Program-made: the position numbers and the translations under genes
The notes under the pieces: model-generated
Seen by the model: only the letters and a program-made list of their open reading frames with translations
What the model was told of the DNA's origin: nothing
Database searches by the model: none
Shown here: in pieces, positions 54,798-63,756 of the stretch
Position numbering within the stretch: position 1 is the stretch's first letter
Layout: every line of letters begins with the position of its first letter
Source: Sinorhizobium saheli
Lineage (GTDB): Bacteria > Pseudomonadota > Alphaproteobacteria > Rhizobiales > Rhizobiaceae
DNA length: 64,000 nucleotides
NCBI RefSeq assembly: GCF_001651875.1
Contig: NZ_LNQB01000073.1
Location: forward strand, 558,001-622,000
Direction of reading: 5' to 3'

Positions 54798-55238
54798 TCA
54801 GGCGCCTTCGGGATGGCGCGGCCTGAATGCGGTTTCCCAGGCGCCGCCGGTATCGGCGAGCTGCGCCTCGATGCATTCCACGTCAAGCGCGATCGATGCC
54901 TCGCCGGCGAGCACGAGCTCGATCGTGCCTTCCGGGCCCTCCGCCTTGCGGGAGAAGCTGAGGGCGAGGAGATCGAGCACCGCTTCCGGGTCGGCGCGGT
55001 CGAAGCCGACGGAACGAACGGCCGAGACGCATTTGAAGAGCAGCACCGCTCGCCGCCGCTCGAAATTCCGGCGCTTGCCTTCCGCCTTTTCCCAGACAAA
55101 GCGATTGATCACCACGCAGAACTGGTGTCGACGGGCATCATAGGAAAGGCCGCCCACCTTGAAGACTGCGTCCTGCACGTGGGCGGAGACGACGGCAAGG
55201 TCTTCCTCGTCGAGTGCAAGCAGTTTCAAGGCATCCAT
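54798..55238 (-). CDS. DUF2948 family protein
   Basis: 146 residues from ATG at 55236-55238 (MDALKLLALDEEDLAVVSAH); another ATG 9 bp upstream is possible and longer frames run into repeat B. Contains GGLSYDARRHQFCVVINRFV and LSFSRKAEGPEGTIELVLAG. Small conserved alphaproteobacterial protein always near murA/hisD; function unknown. Confidence 0.92.
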   Translation of the reverse strand: MDALKLLALDEEDLAVVSAHVQDAVFKVGGLSYDARRHQFCVVINRFVWEKAEGKRRNFERRRAVLLFKCVSAVRSVGFDRADPEAVLDLLALSFSRKAEGPEGTIELVLAGEASIALDVECIEAQLADTGGAWETAFRPRHPEGA

Positions 55239-55260
55239 GCGGTCCATCCCCGTCCATCCC

Positions 55261-55362
55261 TGCTGCATGTCTCCTTGAATCGCGGTCGATTCGAGAAGAC
55301 ATGCAGCAATTCCAAGTGCTACAGCGGCCTTTGCGCGTCTGGTAAGAGGCACGGCGCTGTAG
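55261..55362 (+). repeat. Dispersed intergenic repeat family B, copy 4
   Basis: tgctgcatgtctccttgaat, cgcggtcgattcgagaagac, atgcagcaattccaagtgct, acagcggcctttgcgcgtct, ... acggcgctgtag. It contains a gcatgt/acatgc dyad, and lies in the leader between murA and the DUF2948 gene. Confidence 0.65.
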
Positions 55363-55494
55363 GCCCGCATATTAGCGGGTAACCGTCAAGGACATAGGAC
55401 GTCGCGCCGGAAACCGCAACGCTCCCGCACGCGCCAAGCGGTTTTTGTTCATCCGAAAACGGCTCGAGCGGTGCTCACCGGCATGCGTCGAAAC

Positions 55495-56787
55495 TCAGTC
55501 GCTGACACGCTCCACATGGGCGCCGCAGCGGGTAAGCTTCTCTTCCAGGCGCTCGAAGCCGCGATCGAGATGGTAGACGCGCGAAACCATGGTTTCGCCC
55601 TCCGCCGCCAGCGCCGCGATCACCAGCGAGACCGAAGCCCTGAGGTCGGTCGCCATGACCGGAGCGCCCTTCAGCCGCGACACGCCCTCGACCTTCGCCG
55701 TCTGGCCGGAGAGCGAGATCTTCGCGCCGAGACGCGCGAGCTCCTGCACATGCATGAAGCGGTTTTCGAAGATCGTCTCGGTGATGTGGGAAACGCCGCT
55801 CGATTTCGTCATCAGGCCCATGAACTGCGCCTGCAGGTCGGTCGGGAATCCCGGAAAGGGATCGGTGACGATATCGACCGGCTTGATGCCGGCGCCGTTG
55901 CGAACGATGCGGATGCCGCTATTCGTTGCGCTGATCTCGGCGCCGGTGCGGCGGATAGCCTCGAGCGCGGTCTCGAGCAGGCTCGCGTCCGTGTCCTCGA
56001 GGATGACGTCGCCGCCGGTCATCGCGACGGCCATGGCGTAGGTGCCCGTCTCGATGCGGTCGGGCAGCACGCGGTGACGGGCGCCCGAAAGCGAACGCAC
56101 GCCCTCGATGGTGATCGTGCCGGTGCCGGCCCCGGAGATCCTGGCGCCCATGGCGTTGAGGCACTTGGCAAGGTCGGCGACCTCCGGCTCGCGGGCGGCA
56201 TTGCCGATCACCGTCGTGCCGTTGGCAAGGGTCGCCGCCATCATCAGGACATGGGTCGCGCCGACGGAGACCTTCGGGAACACGTAGCGCCCGCCGACGA
56301 GCCCGCCTTCCGGCGCGGTCGCGTTGACGTAGCCGCCGTCGATCTCGATGTTGGCGCCGAGCGCGGCCAGGCCCTCGATGAAGAGGTCGACCGGCCGCGT
56401 GCCGATGGCGCAGCCGCCCGGCAGCGACACCCGCGCCTTGCCTTCGCGCGCAAGCAGCGGCCCGATCACCCAGAAGCTCGCGCGCATCTTCGAGACGAGC
56501 TCGTAAGGGGCGGTGGTCGAGACGATGTTGCGGCTCGTGAAATGGATCGTGCGGGCATAGCTCTCGCCCTGGCGCTCGCGCCGGCCGTTGACGGAGATGT
56601 CGGCGCCGTGATTGCCGAGGATGCGGATCAATTGCTCGACGTCGGCGAGATGCGGCACGTTTTCGAGGGTCAGCGTGTCGTCGGTCAGGAGCGACGCGAT
56701 CATCAGCGGCAAAGCGGCGTTCTTCGCGCCGGAAATGGGGATGACCCCGTGGAGTTCATTTCCGCCTACGATCCTGATGCGATCCAT
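55495..56787 (-). CDS. murA: UDP-N-acetylglucosamine enolpyruvyl transferase MurA
   Basis: First committed step of peptidoglycan synthesis. 430 residues. Lys22 in [20 protein letters not shown], catalytic Cys126 in [15 protein letters not shown] (fosfomycin-sensitive form), and late [20 protein letters not shown] are seen. Upstream of the DUF2948 and hisD genes on the same strand. Confidence 0.97.
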   Translation of the reverse strand: MDRIRIVGGNELHGVIPISGAKNAALPLMIASLLTDDTLTLENVPHLADVEQLIRILGNHGADISVNGRRERQGESYARTIHFTSRNIVSTTAPYELVSKMRASFWVIGPLLAREGKARVSLPGGCAIGTRPVDLFIEGLAALGANIEIDGGYVNATAPEGGLVGGRYVFPKVSVGATHVLMMAATLANGTTVIGNAAREPEVADLAKCLNAMGARISGAGTGTITIEGVRSLSGARHRVLPDRIETGTYAMAVAMTGGDVILEDTDASLLETALEAIRRTGAEISATNSGIRIVRNGAGIKPVDIVTDPFPGFPTDLQAQFMGLMTKSSGVSHITETIFENRFMHVQELARLGAKISLSGQTAKVEGVSRLKGAPVMATDLRASVSLVIAALAAEGETMVSRVYHLDRGFERLEEKLTRCGAHVERVSD

Positions 56788-56979
56788 GAGACCTCTCGCA
56801 CGGGCGCTGCCCGCCTTTCTGAAAATCCGGTACCGGCAATTCCGGGTGTTGCTAAAGGGCGTCTCTTAGTGGAGATGCTGTGAAATTAGAAGTGCCTCGA
56901 AATGCGGGCGCAGGAATAATGCGGCAGGACCCGGAATGGGTCCTGCGACATCCGTCCCCGCAACCCGGCGGGCCAGGAC

Positions 56980-57189
56980 CTAATCTTCCGATTCGTCCGT
57001 TTTTGCGGCAGGCAAGCCGGAGGTCTCGTCGGCGCCGCCGGCGCGGCGGGCACGCATCTGCTGTTTCCGGCGCTGGAGATTGTCGCGCAGAGTCTTCGCC
57101 AGCCGCTGGCGCCGCACCTCCGCCTCGCTCGGATGCGCGTCGCCCTTCGCCGGGCCCGGCGCATGCTTGTTGTGATCGTCGTTCCGCAT
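56980..57189 (-). CDS. Small basic hypothetical protein
   Basis: 69 residues, strongly charged: PSEAEVRRQRLAKTLRDNLQ, then RRKQQMRARRAGGADETSG and an acidic end. Rhizobial genomes have such short proteins next to murA. A GGAAGC site precedes the ATG. Function unknown. Confidence 0.75.
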   Translation of the reverse strand: MRNDDHNKHAPGPAKGDAHPSEAEVRRQRLAKTLRDNLQRRKQQMRARRAGGADETSGLPAAKTDESED

Positions 57190-57457
57190 GCGCTTCCATT
57201 AGCGCAAAAACGGAGCCTCCGGAAGGCGTGAGGCCGTCGGCGCGCGGGTCGAACGCGGAAAAATGCACTGCCGTCGCCCGCCGGAACTTCGCCGCAACGC
57301 CTTGAAATCGCTATTTTCCCTGACTCTTCTCCCGCCGCGCTCGACACCATGACGATCCGCCCCGATCAAAAACTTCGAAATGCGGCTTGCGCTCTCCCTC
57401 AAGCTATGGCAATAGGCCCCTCGCCTGCTGCGGCACGTCACCAGACGCCGCCGGAAT

Positions 57458-57532
57458 GCTGCTATAGCTCAGGGGTAGAGCACTCCCTTGGTAAGGGAGA
57501 GGCCGAGAGTTCAAATCTCTCTAGCAGCACCA
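57458..57532 (+). tRNA. tRNA-Thr (GGT)
   Basis: Full cloverleaf: acceptor GCTGCTA/TAGCAGC, D-arm AGCTCAGGGGTAGAGC, anticodon stem CTCCC/GGGAG with loop TTGGTAA, T-arm GTTCAAATC, encoded CCA. 75 nt. Confidence 0.97.
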
Positions 57533-57623
57533 GTTTTTCCAACGAAATCAATGGTGCTATCAGCACCTTAGTCACTACCTACCGACGGCCGGAAAGATCA
57601 GAGCCGACCCTTACCGTTGCTGT

Positions 57624-57941
57624 TTACCATCTGTTTGCGTCACGTTGGCGCTCCTCAACTGCCCGGCGCATGGCGTCCTCGCGATTACATTCGAACTTCT
57701 CCATGTAATAGCGGATCAGTGACTGTCGGCGGCCCTCATCCATTATGGCGAAGACGTTCCTGAATTGCCGCTCGACTGCCGGCGTGACCTTGGTCGACCG
57801 ACCGTAGCCGATCAGTTTTGACACTGCAAAGTACGCCAGCAGTCCGACGAAGATTCCAACCAAAAGACCGAAGCCTGTTTCCTTGTCGATGAAATCTCCC
57901 ACAAGAATCAGAATCGGGCCGATTGGAAATTCATCCTGCAC
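57624..57941 (-). CDS. Hypothetical membrane protein in tRNA-Thr islet
   Basis: 105 residues, apparently with GTG start at 57939-57941. One membrane span (ETGFGLLVGIFVGLLAYFAV) followed by a charged cytoplasmic part (MDEGRRQSLIRYYMEKFECN, then REDAMRRAVEERQ). No family recognised. It faces the tRNA-Thr gene and lies in the patch of small orphan genes. Confidence 0.6.
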   Translation of the reverse strand: MQDEFPIGPILILVGDFIDKETGFGLLVGIFVGLLAYFAVSKLIGYGRSTKVTPAVERQFRNVFAIMDEGRRQSLIRYYMEKFECNREDAMRRAVEERQRDANRW

Positions 57942-58024
57942 CTAAGCACCTCGTGATTGCTCTTGGAACTCGTGATTGTATCGGAGGAGCGGCAGCTATC
58001 ACATTAGCCCGTTCGGGCAGCGCC

Positions 58025-58044
58025 TTAATCCTTGACTGAGACGT
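58025..58044 (+). repeat. 20-bp direct repeat, left copy
   Basis: ttaatccttgactgagacgt, repeated exactly at 58688-58707. It contains CTTGAC, a typical rhizobial -35 sequence, 71 bp before the next ATG, so it may be a duplicated promoter. Confidence 0.6.
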
Positions 58045-58095
58045 CCCCTGTGAGACGCTTCAAGCTCTTCGGTTGCGGCGCGCAGGGGAGTGATT

Positions 58096-58527
58096 ATGAA
58101 ACGCGCGGCTGCGCTGGTCGGCGTCTGCGTTGTCCTTTCAAGATGCTTGCCGGGGGAGTGCGATCGCCGCCTACCTCCGCTACTGCTCAACTTGTCGGCT
58201 GTGGACGAAGGGGACGCGTGGCACCCCGGATGCGGACTTCCCGAAGCGGAACAGCAGCCCACCGCTTTCTCGCCGGAACTCACGAGACGCCTGCAGGTGC
58301 TCTTTCCCGCCGGCAGTGATGCGGCCGCTGTAGAACGGGACCTTAAATCAATGGGATTCAAGGTGGTTCCACCCTGTCCGACCGTCCCGAGTGCGCGTCT
58401 TGCGCAGTTTCTCCAAAAAGGGTGTCCCTTCCCAATGAACGCCAGGCTAACATGGCACCGAACGGACGACGGAAAAGTAGCAGGTCTTAGAGGGTACGTC
58501 TTCTTTAAGCCCGGCGGCGAATACTAA
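58096..58527 (+). CDS. Hypothetical lipoprotein-like protein
   Basis: 143 residues from ATG at 58096 behind GGGGAG. N-terminal hydrophobic stretch RAAALVGVCVVLSRC with LSRC, a weak lipobox at Cys17. The rest is not recognised (TRRLQVLFPAGSDAAAVERD, KGCPFPMNARLTWHRTDDGK). Codon use is less biased than in the flanking core genes, in line with an accessory gene. Confidence 0.6.
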   Translation: MKRAAALVGVCVVLSRCLPGECDRRLPPLLLNLSAVDEGDAWHPGCGLPEAEQQPTAFSPELTRRLQVLFPAGSDAAAVERDLKSMGFKVVPPCPTVPSARLAQFLQKGCPFPMNARLTWHRTDDGKVAGLRGYVFFKPGGEY

Positions 58528-58687
58528 CTTCACGCCGACATATCGTTACCCCGCCGATTGCTGCTAATGGCCTGCCCCTTTGGCCTGCAACCCGCAGCGC
58601 CGCGAAGGCGATGATACCAAAGCTGTGCCCAGGTCCCTCGGCGCAGCGTCGCCCGAGAAGCTGCCATACCCCATTCGAGTGACGTCA

Positions 58688-58707
58688 TTAATCCTTGACT
58701 GAGACGT
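58688..58707 (+). repeat. 20-bp direct repeat, right copy
   Basis: Exact repeat of 58025-58044. The 16 bases that follow are also similar (ctgtga at the same distance), and an ATG follows 53 bp later. Confidence 0.6.
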
Positions 58708-58759
58708 GTGCTGTGACAGTCTGCACCGCCATGGTTGTGGTCGAAGAAACGGTGCAGGG

Positions 58760-59062
58760 ATGCCGGCAAAGGATAGAAAACGTCGTGATGCCCATGTTCC
58801 CTCCGGCAGCTGGCCGGCACGCATGATGGCGGAGATGGCGGCAGGCTACGTGGGTGAAAAGCACGTGGAGGATTTCCTCGAGCGCATCGGAAAAGCCTAC
58901 CCACAGCCGCGCGTCGTCGAGAGCCCGCGGCGCAAGTTCTGGTACAAGGATGATCTCGACAGGGCGATGAATATTGCGCTGTCCAGTTCGAAGCGGCCGG
59001 GCGAGCTTCAGGCGAAAATGGCGGAACGACGCGCCATGCGGCGAGCCCGCGCCAAGGCTTGA
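58760..59062 (+). CDS. Excisionase/AlpA-like DNA-binding small protein
   Basis: 100 residues from ATG at 58760. Residues 17-70 (SWPARMMAEMAAGYVGEKHV, then PQPRVVESPRRKFWYKDDLD) have the layout of an AlpA/excisionase-type winged helix, with the WxxDDLDxA signature. A basic C-terminal tail follows. Such proteins belong to prophages and integrative elements; with the tRNA 1.2 kb upstream this fits a remnant of an integrated element. No integrase is visible nearby. Confidence 0.65.
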   Translation: MPAKDRKRRDAHVPSGSWPARMMAEMAAGYVGEKHVEDFLERIGKAYPQPRVVESPRRKFWYKDDLDRAMNIALSSSKRPGELQAKMAERRAMRRARAKA

Positions 59063-59222
59063 CTACGGGACGTGCCGGCGCTCCAAGACACCGTCGCTAA
59101 ACCCATTCTTAACCATGTCCTACGTTTCCTTCGGAACAGCCAGATCGGCGCCACAGGAATAACTCCATTTCGCGCTCATTCGGCCAAGGGGCCGGCAAAA
59201 CACGCGTTCTGGAGAGATGGGA

Positions 59223-59369
59223 ATGATCAAATCGGGTCTTGGCGTCACCGTCGCGGTTCTTGCCCTCTCGATCGCCGTCAGCGGTGTCCTTCACTTCGCC
59301 CTGTCCCAATATCGGCCGGAAGGGCACCCCACCGTGTCCGGCGAGATCACCTCGTCGATACCGCGATGA
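59223..59369 (+). CDS. Small single-pass membrane protein
   Basis: 48 residues from ATG at 59223, 6 bp after GGAGAG. MIKSGLGVTVAVLALSIAVS then a short periplasmic-type tail with YRPEGHPTVSGEITSSIPR. Upstream ATG at 59217 is too close to the ribosome binding site. Function unknown. Confidence 0.55.
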   Translation: MIKSGLGVTVAVLALSIAVSGVLHFALSQYRPEGHPTVSGEITSSIPR

Positions 59370-59536
59370 ACGAGGTCGCGCGCCGCCGGCCCGGATCACA
59401 AGCGCGATCGATCGCCCGTCGACGCCACGCTGCGGCACTGAGGCCGCAGGAGCGCGAGCGACGTCACCAGCGCTCATCCGCCTTTGCGAAGGAACGTCTT
59501 ACGCGCTCAAACTGTTCGGGAATGCCGCTCGCCGGG

Positions 59537-59749
59537 TCAGGACAACCGGTGACGCGGTTCGGGCCGGAAGTCTCCGAGTTGAGCCAGAAGCTCGTCGCAG
59601 GAGCACTTCCTCTTGCTCATCAGGTCAAGGATGCGTCTGGCGGCCCTGTTGGCCTCCGCACCGTCCTTGCCGACATTATGCAGAGCGCACCAGACATCGA
59701 GCGCTCCGCGCATCACATCGACATCATCCGGAGAATAGGCTTGACGCAC
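59537..59749 (-). CDS. Small conserved-type hypothetical protein
   Basis: 70 residues: SPDDVDVMRGALDVWCALHN, VGKDGAEANRAARRILDLMS, KRKCSCDELLAQLGDFRPEP. Helical, with Cys residues in KRKCSCDE. This type occurs in many rhizobia; function unknown. It lies in the islet region, opposite in strand to the gene before it. Confidence 0.65.
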   Translation of the reverse strand: MRQAYSPDDVDVMRGALDVWCALHNVGKDGAEANRAARRILDLMSKRKCSCDELLAQLGDFRPEPRHRLS

Positions 59750-60053
59750 GAACCCCTCCCAAGGTGTACCTCAATGGCGTCATCATGGGGCATTCCGGGG
59801 GAAATTCAAGGAAATAGTGAGGTACCGCAATAAGTCATACCAATGAGCGCCAGCAGGGCGTCGATCCCGCCTCTCCGGCTCGCGGCGGATGTGCGCTCCG
59901 AAGCCTGAACCTGGACGAGCAAAGTGCGCGGCCTTCCCCCGCGGCCCTGCCTGAGTCTTCGCCAGACGCATCGTTGTTTTCGGCTTCGTTCGCGGCCCGC
60001 GGAAAGCCGATCCCGGCCGTTGCCCCCGCGGCAGGTACTGAACCGGCCGGCCG
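59750..60053. other. Intergenic region before pncB end
   Basis: 304 bp with no supported gene. It has the leader of the small gene at 59537 and the 3' untranslated region of pncB; no clear terminator or repeat is seen. Confidence 0.5.
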
Positions 60054-61358
60054 TCAGACGCGGACGGTCTGCTCGACGAAATCCTGCGTGCCGAAGAATT
60101 TCAGGTAGCGCTCCACTTCGGCGGGATCGCCGGTTGCCTTCAGCGGATTGTCGGAGAGCTTGACCGCCGGGCGGCCATTGGCTTCGCTGACCTTGCAGAC
60201 GATCGAGATCGGGTGGAGGCCGCTGATCTCCGTCGGGGCGCAGCCCGCGAAATCATTGGTGAGGTTGGTTCCCCAGCCGAAGCTCATCCGCACGCGTCCC
60301 TCGAAATGGCGATAGGTGCGGATGATCGTGTCGACGTCGAGGCCATCGGAAAAGATCAGCAGCTTCTCGCGCGGGTCCTGGCCCATCTTCTTCCACCAGG
60401 CGATGATCTTCTCGCCGCCCCCGATCGGCGGCGCGCTGTCGGGCCGGAAGCCGGTCCAGTCTGCCACCCAGGCCGGCGCATCGCGCAGGAACGCTGCGGT
60501 CCCGAACGCGTCCGGCAGCACGATCAGCAGGTTGCCGCCGTAGAGCTGGTTCCAGTCCGTGAGGACCTTGTAGGGCGCGGCCGCGAGCTCGCGGTCGTTG
60601 CGGGCAAGCGCGGCGGCGACCATCGGCAGCTCATGCGCATTGGTCCCGACGGCCTCGAGATCGTTGTCCATGGCGAGGAGCACGTTGCTCGAGCCGGTGA
60701 ACGAGGCGCCGATCCCCTCCTTCAGCGCCTCGACGCACCAGCGCTGCCACAGGAAGCTGTGGCGCCGGCGCGTGCCGAAATCGGAGATGCGCAGCTTCGG
60801 AAATTGCCGCAACTGCTCGACCTTCGACCACATCCTGGCCTTGGCGCGCGCATAGAGCACGTCGAGCGTGAACGGTCCGAGTCCCTTCATCGCCGCCCGC
60901 GAACGCAGTTCGTTGATGATCGCGAGCGCCGGGATCTCCCACATCGTCGTCTCGACCCAGCGGCCGCGGAAGGCGAGCTCGAACTGGCCGTCACGGCGCG
61001 CCAGCTCGTATTCCGGCAGGCGGAAATTCGCGAGCCAGGCGAGGAACTCCGGCGAGAAGATCTGCTTGCGTCCGTAGAAGGTATTACCCGCGAGCCAGAT
61101 CATTTCCTTCTTGGTGAAGCGCAGGGTGCGCGCGTGGTCGAGCTGGTCGCGCAGTTCCTGCTCATCGATCTCCTCGGCGAGACGCACGGTCTTCGTCCGG
61201 TTGATCAGCGAGAAGGTTGCATCGATCTCCGGATAGAGCTTCCAGATCATCTGCAGCATCAGGAGCTTGTAGAAGTCCGTGTCCAGCAGGCTGCGGACGA
61301 TCGGGTCGAGCTTCCAGGTATGATTGTAGACCCGCCGCGCTATATCGGTTTTCGGCAT
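60054..61358 (-). CDS. pncB: Nicotinate phosphoribosyltransferase PncB
   Basis: NAD salvage: nicotinate to nicotinate mononucleotide. 434 residues. [20 protein letters not shown], the [13 protein letters not shown] block, [20 protein letters not shown] and [20 protein letters not shown] (phosphate-binding region) are typical. It follows pncA by 34 bp, so nicotinamide is deamidated and the product used in one operon. Confidence 0.97.
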   Translation of the reverse strand: MPKTDIARRVYNHTWKLDPIVRSLLDTDFYKLLMLQMIWKLYPEIDATFSLINRTKTVRLAEEIDEQELRDQLDHARTLRFTKKEMIWLAGNTFYGRKQIFSPEFLAWLANFRLPEYELARRDGQFELAFRGRWVETTMWEIPALAIINELRSRAAMKGLGPFTLDVLYARAKARMWSKVEQLRQFPKLRISDFGTRRRHSFLWQRWCVEALKEGIGASFTGSSNVLLAMDNDLEAVGTNAHELPMVAAALARNDRELAAAPYKVLTDWNQLYGGNLLIVLPDAFGTAAFLRDAPAWVADWTGFRPDSAPPIGGGEKIIAWWKKMGQDPREKLLIFSDGLDVDTIIRTYRHFEGRVRMSFGWGTNLTNDFAGCAPTEISGLHPISIVCKVSEANGRPAVKLSDNPLKATGDPAEVERYLKFFGTQDFVEQTVRV

Positions 61359-61392
61359 TTGGGCGATGCTCCTCCTCGATCCACGCCTCTGA

Positions 61393-61992
61393 TCAGATCA
61401 GCCGGACGCCGGCCTCCTGCATGCGCTTCATCATCGCCGCGAGCGAACCGTTGAGATCGATGCCGCGGCAGGCGTCGAGAACCACGGATGTTGAGAAGCC
61501 TTGGGCGACCGCGTCGAGCGCCGAGAAGGCGACGCAGAAATCGGTCGCAAGGCCGCAAAGCGACACCCTGGAGATGCCGCGCTCGCGCAGGTATCCGGCA
61601 AGGCCGGTCGGCGTCCGGTGATCGTTCTCGAAAAAGGCGGAGTAGCTGTCGATCTCGCGCCGGAAACCCTTGCGGATGACGAGTTCGGCGGTCGTCCAGC
61701 GGAGCGCCGGATGAAAATCGGCCCCGGGCGTTCCCTGCACGCAATGGTCCGGCCAGAGCGTCTGCTCGCCATAGGGCATCGCCACCGTCTGGAAAGGTGC
61801 CTTGCCCGGGTGGCTCGAGGCGAAGCTCGAATGACCGGCGGGGTGCCAGTCCTGCGTGAGGATCACATGCGGCGACTGCTCGATGAGGCGGTTGACCGCG
61901 GGCACGATCTCGTCGCCGCCGCCGACGGCGAGGGCGCCGCCCGGGCAGAAGTCGTTCTGCAGGTCGATAACGATCAGGGCGTCTTCAGCCAT
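61393..61992 (-). CDS. pncA: Nicotinamidase PncA
   Basis: Hydrolyses nicotinamide to nicotinate. I chose ATG at 61990-61992 ([20 protein letters not shown]), giving 199 residues. Catalytic triad Asp10, Lys108 (VIRKGF) and Cys153 ([14 protein letters not shown]); metal-site [11 protein letters not shown] longer frame would add 17 unlikely residues. Confidence 0.97.
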   Translation of the reverse strand: MAEDALIVIDLQNDFCPGGALAVGGGDEIVPAVNRLIEQSPHVILTQDWHPAGHSSFASSHPGKAPFQTVAMPYGEQTLWPDHCVQGTPGADFHPALRWTTAELVIRKGFRREIDSYSAFFENDHRTPTGLAGYLRERGISRVSLCGLATDFCVAFSALDAVAQGFSTSVVLDACRGIDLNGSLAAMMKRMQEAGVRLI

Positions 61993-62164
61993 GGCGTCCT
62001 CGCAATCCGGCCGAGCGCTGCGGCCACCGACAAATCGGGTCAATCCAGATCAATCATAGAACGCAGGAGGCGGCAAGCATGTTCATGGGGTCGGGCGGCG
62101 ATCCCCTTCCGGCCAGCGCGCCCGCCTCTCGCGGGAAGGCATGCCCGCGCTCGGAACGGGACTA

Positions 62165-63352
62165 TCAGTTGCCGAAATCGTTGATGTTGTCCGCCATGTT
62201 GACGCCGGTATTCGCAATGCCGATCGGGCGCGCGATGAACTCCAGGAACTTGGAGATGTCGACCGAGGGGTGGCGCGAGGCGTAGATCACGTCGCGGTTC
62301 TTGATCGGGAAGGTCTGGCCGACGATCAGGCTGTCCGGATTCGTCATGTTGAAGCGGTAGACGATCGGATAGCGGCCGACCCGGTCGGCCTTCATGCCCT
62401 TGCTCAGCATGTCGTGGAACCGCTGCTGCCCGAGCAGGCTCATCACGATGTCCGGCTCCTCGTAACGGAAGACGAAGTAGCCTTTGGCATCGACCGTGCG
62501 GTCGGCGCCACCGCCCGCAAGCGCCACCGCTTCGAGCAGGTTGAGGTCGTTGGCGCCGAACTCGACGCGCTGGTTGGCCCGGACCTGGCCGAGGATCGTG
62601 AAGGTGCGCGGATCGCGCGTCACGAAGATCTGGTCGCCCGGCTTGACGTGAATGTTCTCCGACGGGCTCTCGATGATCGACTTCAGGAGGACCGTGCCGG
62701 TCTTCTTGCCGCGCACGAGCGTGACATAGGTCTCGTAGGGCGGGGCCGACGGACCGCCGGCCTTGGCGATGACCTCGTTGATCGTTTCGCTGACGAGATT
62801 GAGCGGCACCACCGAAGGACGCCCGACGGCGCCGGAAACGGTGACGATGCGCGAGGCGGTCGACGTCGATGTCACGATCACGTCCGGCTCCACCGCCTTC
62901 TGCTTCAGGGCGTCGAGGATCGCCTGGCGCGCCTGTTCCAGCGTCAGGCCGGCAAAGCGGACCGAGCCGACATAGGGAATGGCCGCCTTGCCGTCCGGCT
63001 GGACGACGAGATCGATGCTCGTCTGCTTGGATTCCGTTGTCGAAAAGAGACCGTCGCTGCCCGCTTCGAAGATCGTCACCTTCAGCTGGTCGCCGACGCC
63101 GATCACGACCTGGCCGACGCCGCCGCCGATGCCGAAACGACGGCTGAGCGTCGTCGCCACATATTCGGAAACGAGCCGCGCCGACTGGCCGTCGACATCG
63201 ACGATATCGAAGACGGTCGCGTTCCTTCTGCCGATCTCAGTCCCGGACTGGCCGGCGTCCGCGAGGATGTCGGCGGCCAGCGGCCCCTCGCCCGGTACGG
63301 CTTGGCATCCCGCAAGCGCGGCACAAAGCAGAAGGGCAGTCACTCGTTTCAC
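62165..63352 (-). CDS. rkpU: Wza-type polysaccharide export lipoprotein (RkpU-like)
   Basis: Outer membrane export channel component, 395 residues, lipobox LAGC (Cys16). A Poly_export domain (about 90-160; IGVGDQLKVTIFEAGSDG, DLVVQPDGKAAIPYVGSVRF) and SLBB-like domains (FTILGQVRANQRVEFGANDL) follow. It is divergent from the rkpA-type synthase, and in Sinorhizobium fredii a gene at this place is rkpU, needed for K-antigen. The symbol is by context; the family is certain. Confidence 0.85.
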   Translation of the reverse strand: MKRVTALLLCAALAGCQAVPGEGPLAADILADAGQSGTEIGRRNATVFDIVDVDGQSARLVSEYVATTLSRRFGIGGGVGQVVIGVGDQLKVTIFEAGSDGLFSTTESKQTSIDLVVQPDGKAAIPYVGSVRFAGLTLEQARQAILDALKQKAVEPDVIVTSTSTASRIVTVSGAVGRPSVVPLNLVSETINEVIAKAGGPSAPPYETYVTLVRGKKTGTVLLKSIIESPSENIHVKPGDQIFVTRDPRTFTILGQVRANQRVEFGANDLNLLEAVALAGGGADRTVDAKGYFVFRYEEPDIVMSLLGQQRFHDMLSKGMKADRVGRYPIVYRFNMTNPDSLIVGQTFPIKNRDVIYASRHPSVDISKFLEFIARPIGIANTGVNMADNINDFGN

Positions 63353-63756
63353 TACGACACTCCGTATTCGGCACAGCGATGATTCTATTCAGATATCTGC
63401 GCCGCATTTCTTTTGGCAGGGAATCCACCGGTCTCTGAAAAGCACAAAGGCCGTCCCACAACAAGCCACCTCACCGTCGCTCCAGCCAAAATATTAGGGA
63501 CTGCGCCTTTCCGGCCATACCGCCACGATCCTGTTTCGGACTGTCGCCGTAATTGTGTTGGATGAGTGACGCCGGACGTATATCTGAGCCTTCGGGGTTG
63601 AAAGCTAGGCGCTATGAGTTAAAAGCTCGCTAATACAGCAGAGGGGATAAAAACCGGGGAAAGCCACCTCAGCGGAATGTTGTCGATTGCAATTTACGTT
63701 CAATGTTGCAATCGGCTAAGACAATTTTAACGGCAGTTCAGAGCGTTCGATCTTAC
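63353..63756. promoter_or_regulatory. Divergent control region rkpU/rkpA
   Basis: 404 bp without a gene. A perfect 9-bp inverted repeat cgattgcaa (63684-63692) / ttgcaatcg (63706-63714), 13 bp apart, lies about 43 bp before the rkpA start. The rest is moderately AT-rich (63600-63760) and holds nothing else I can name. Confidence 0.5.

Noticed and set aside
57458-59830. An att direct repeat of the tRNA-Thr 3' end
   Set aside because: I looked for a second copy of the last bases of tRNA-Thr after the gene and found none by eye within 2.3 kb, so no attachment-site pair is claimed.
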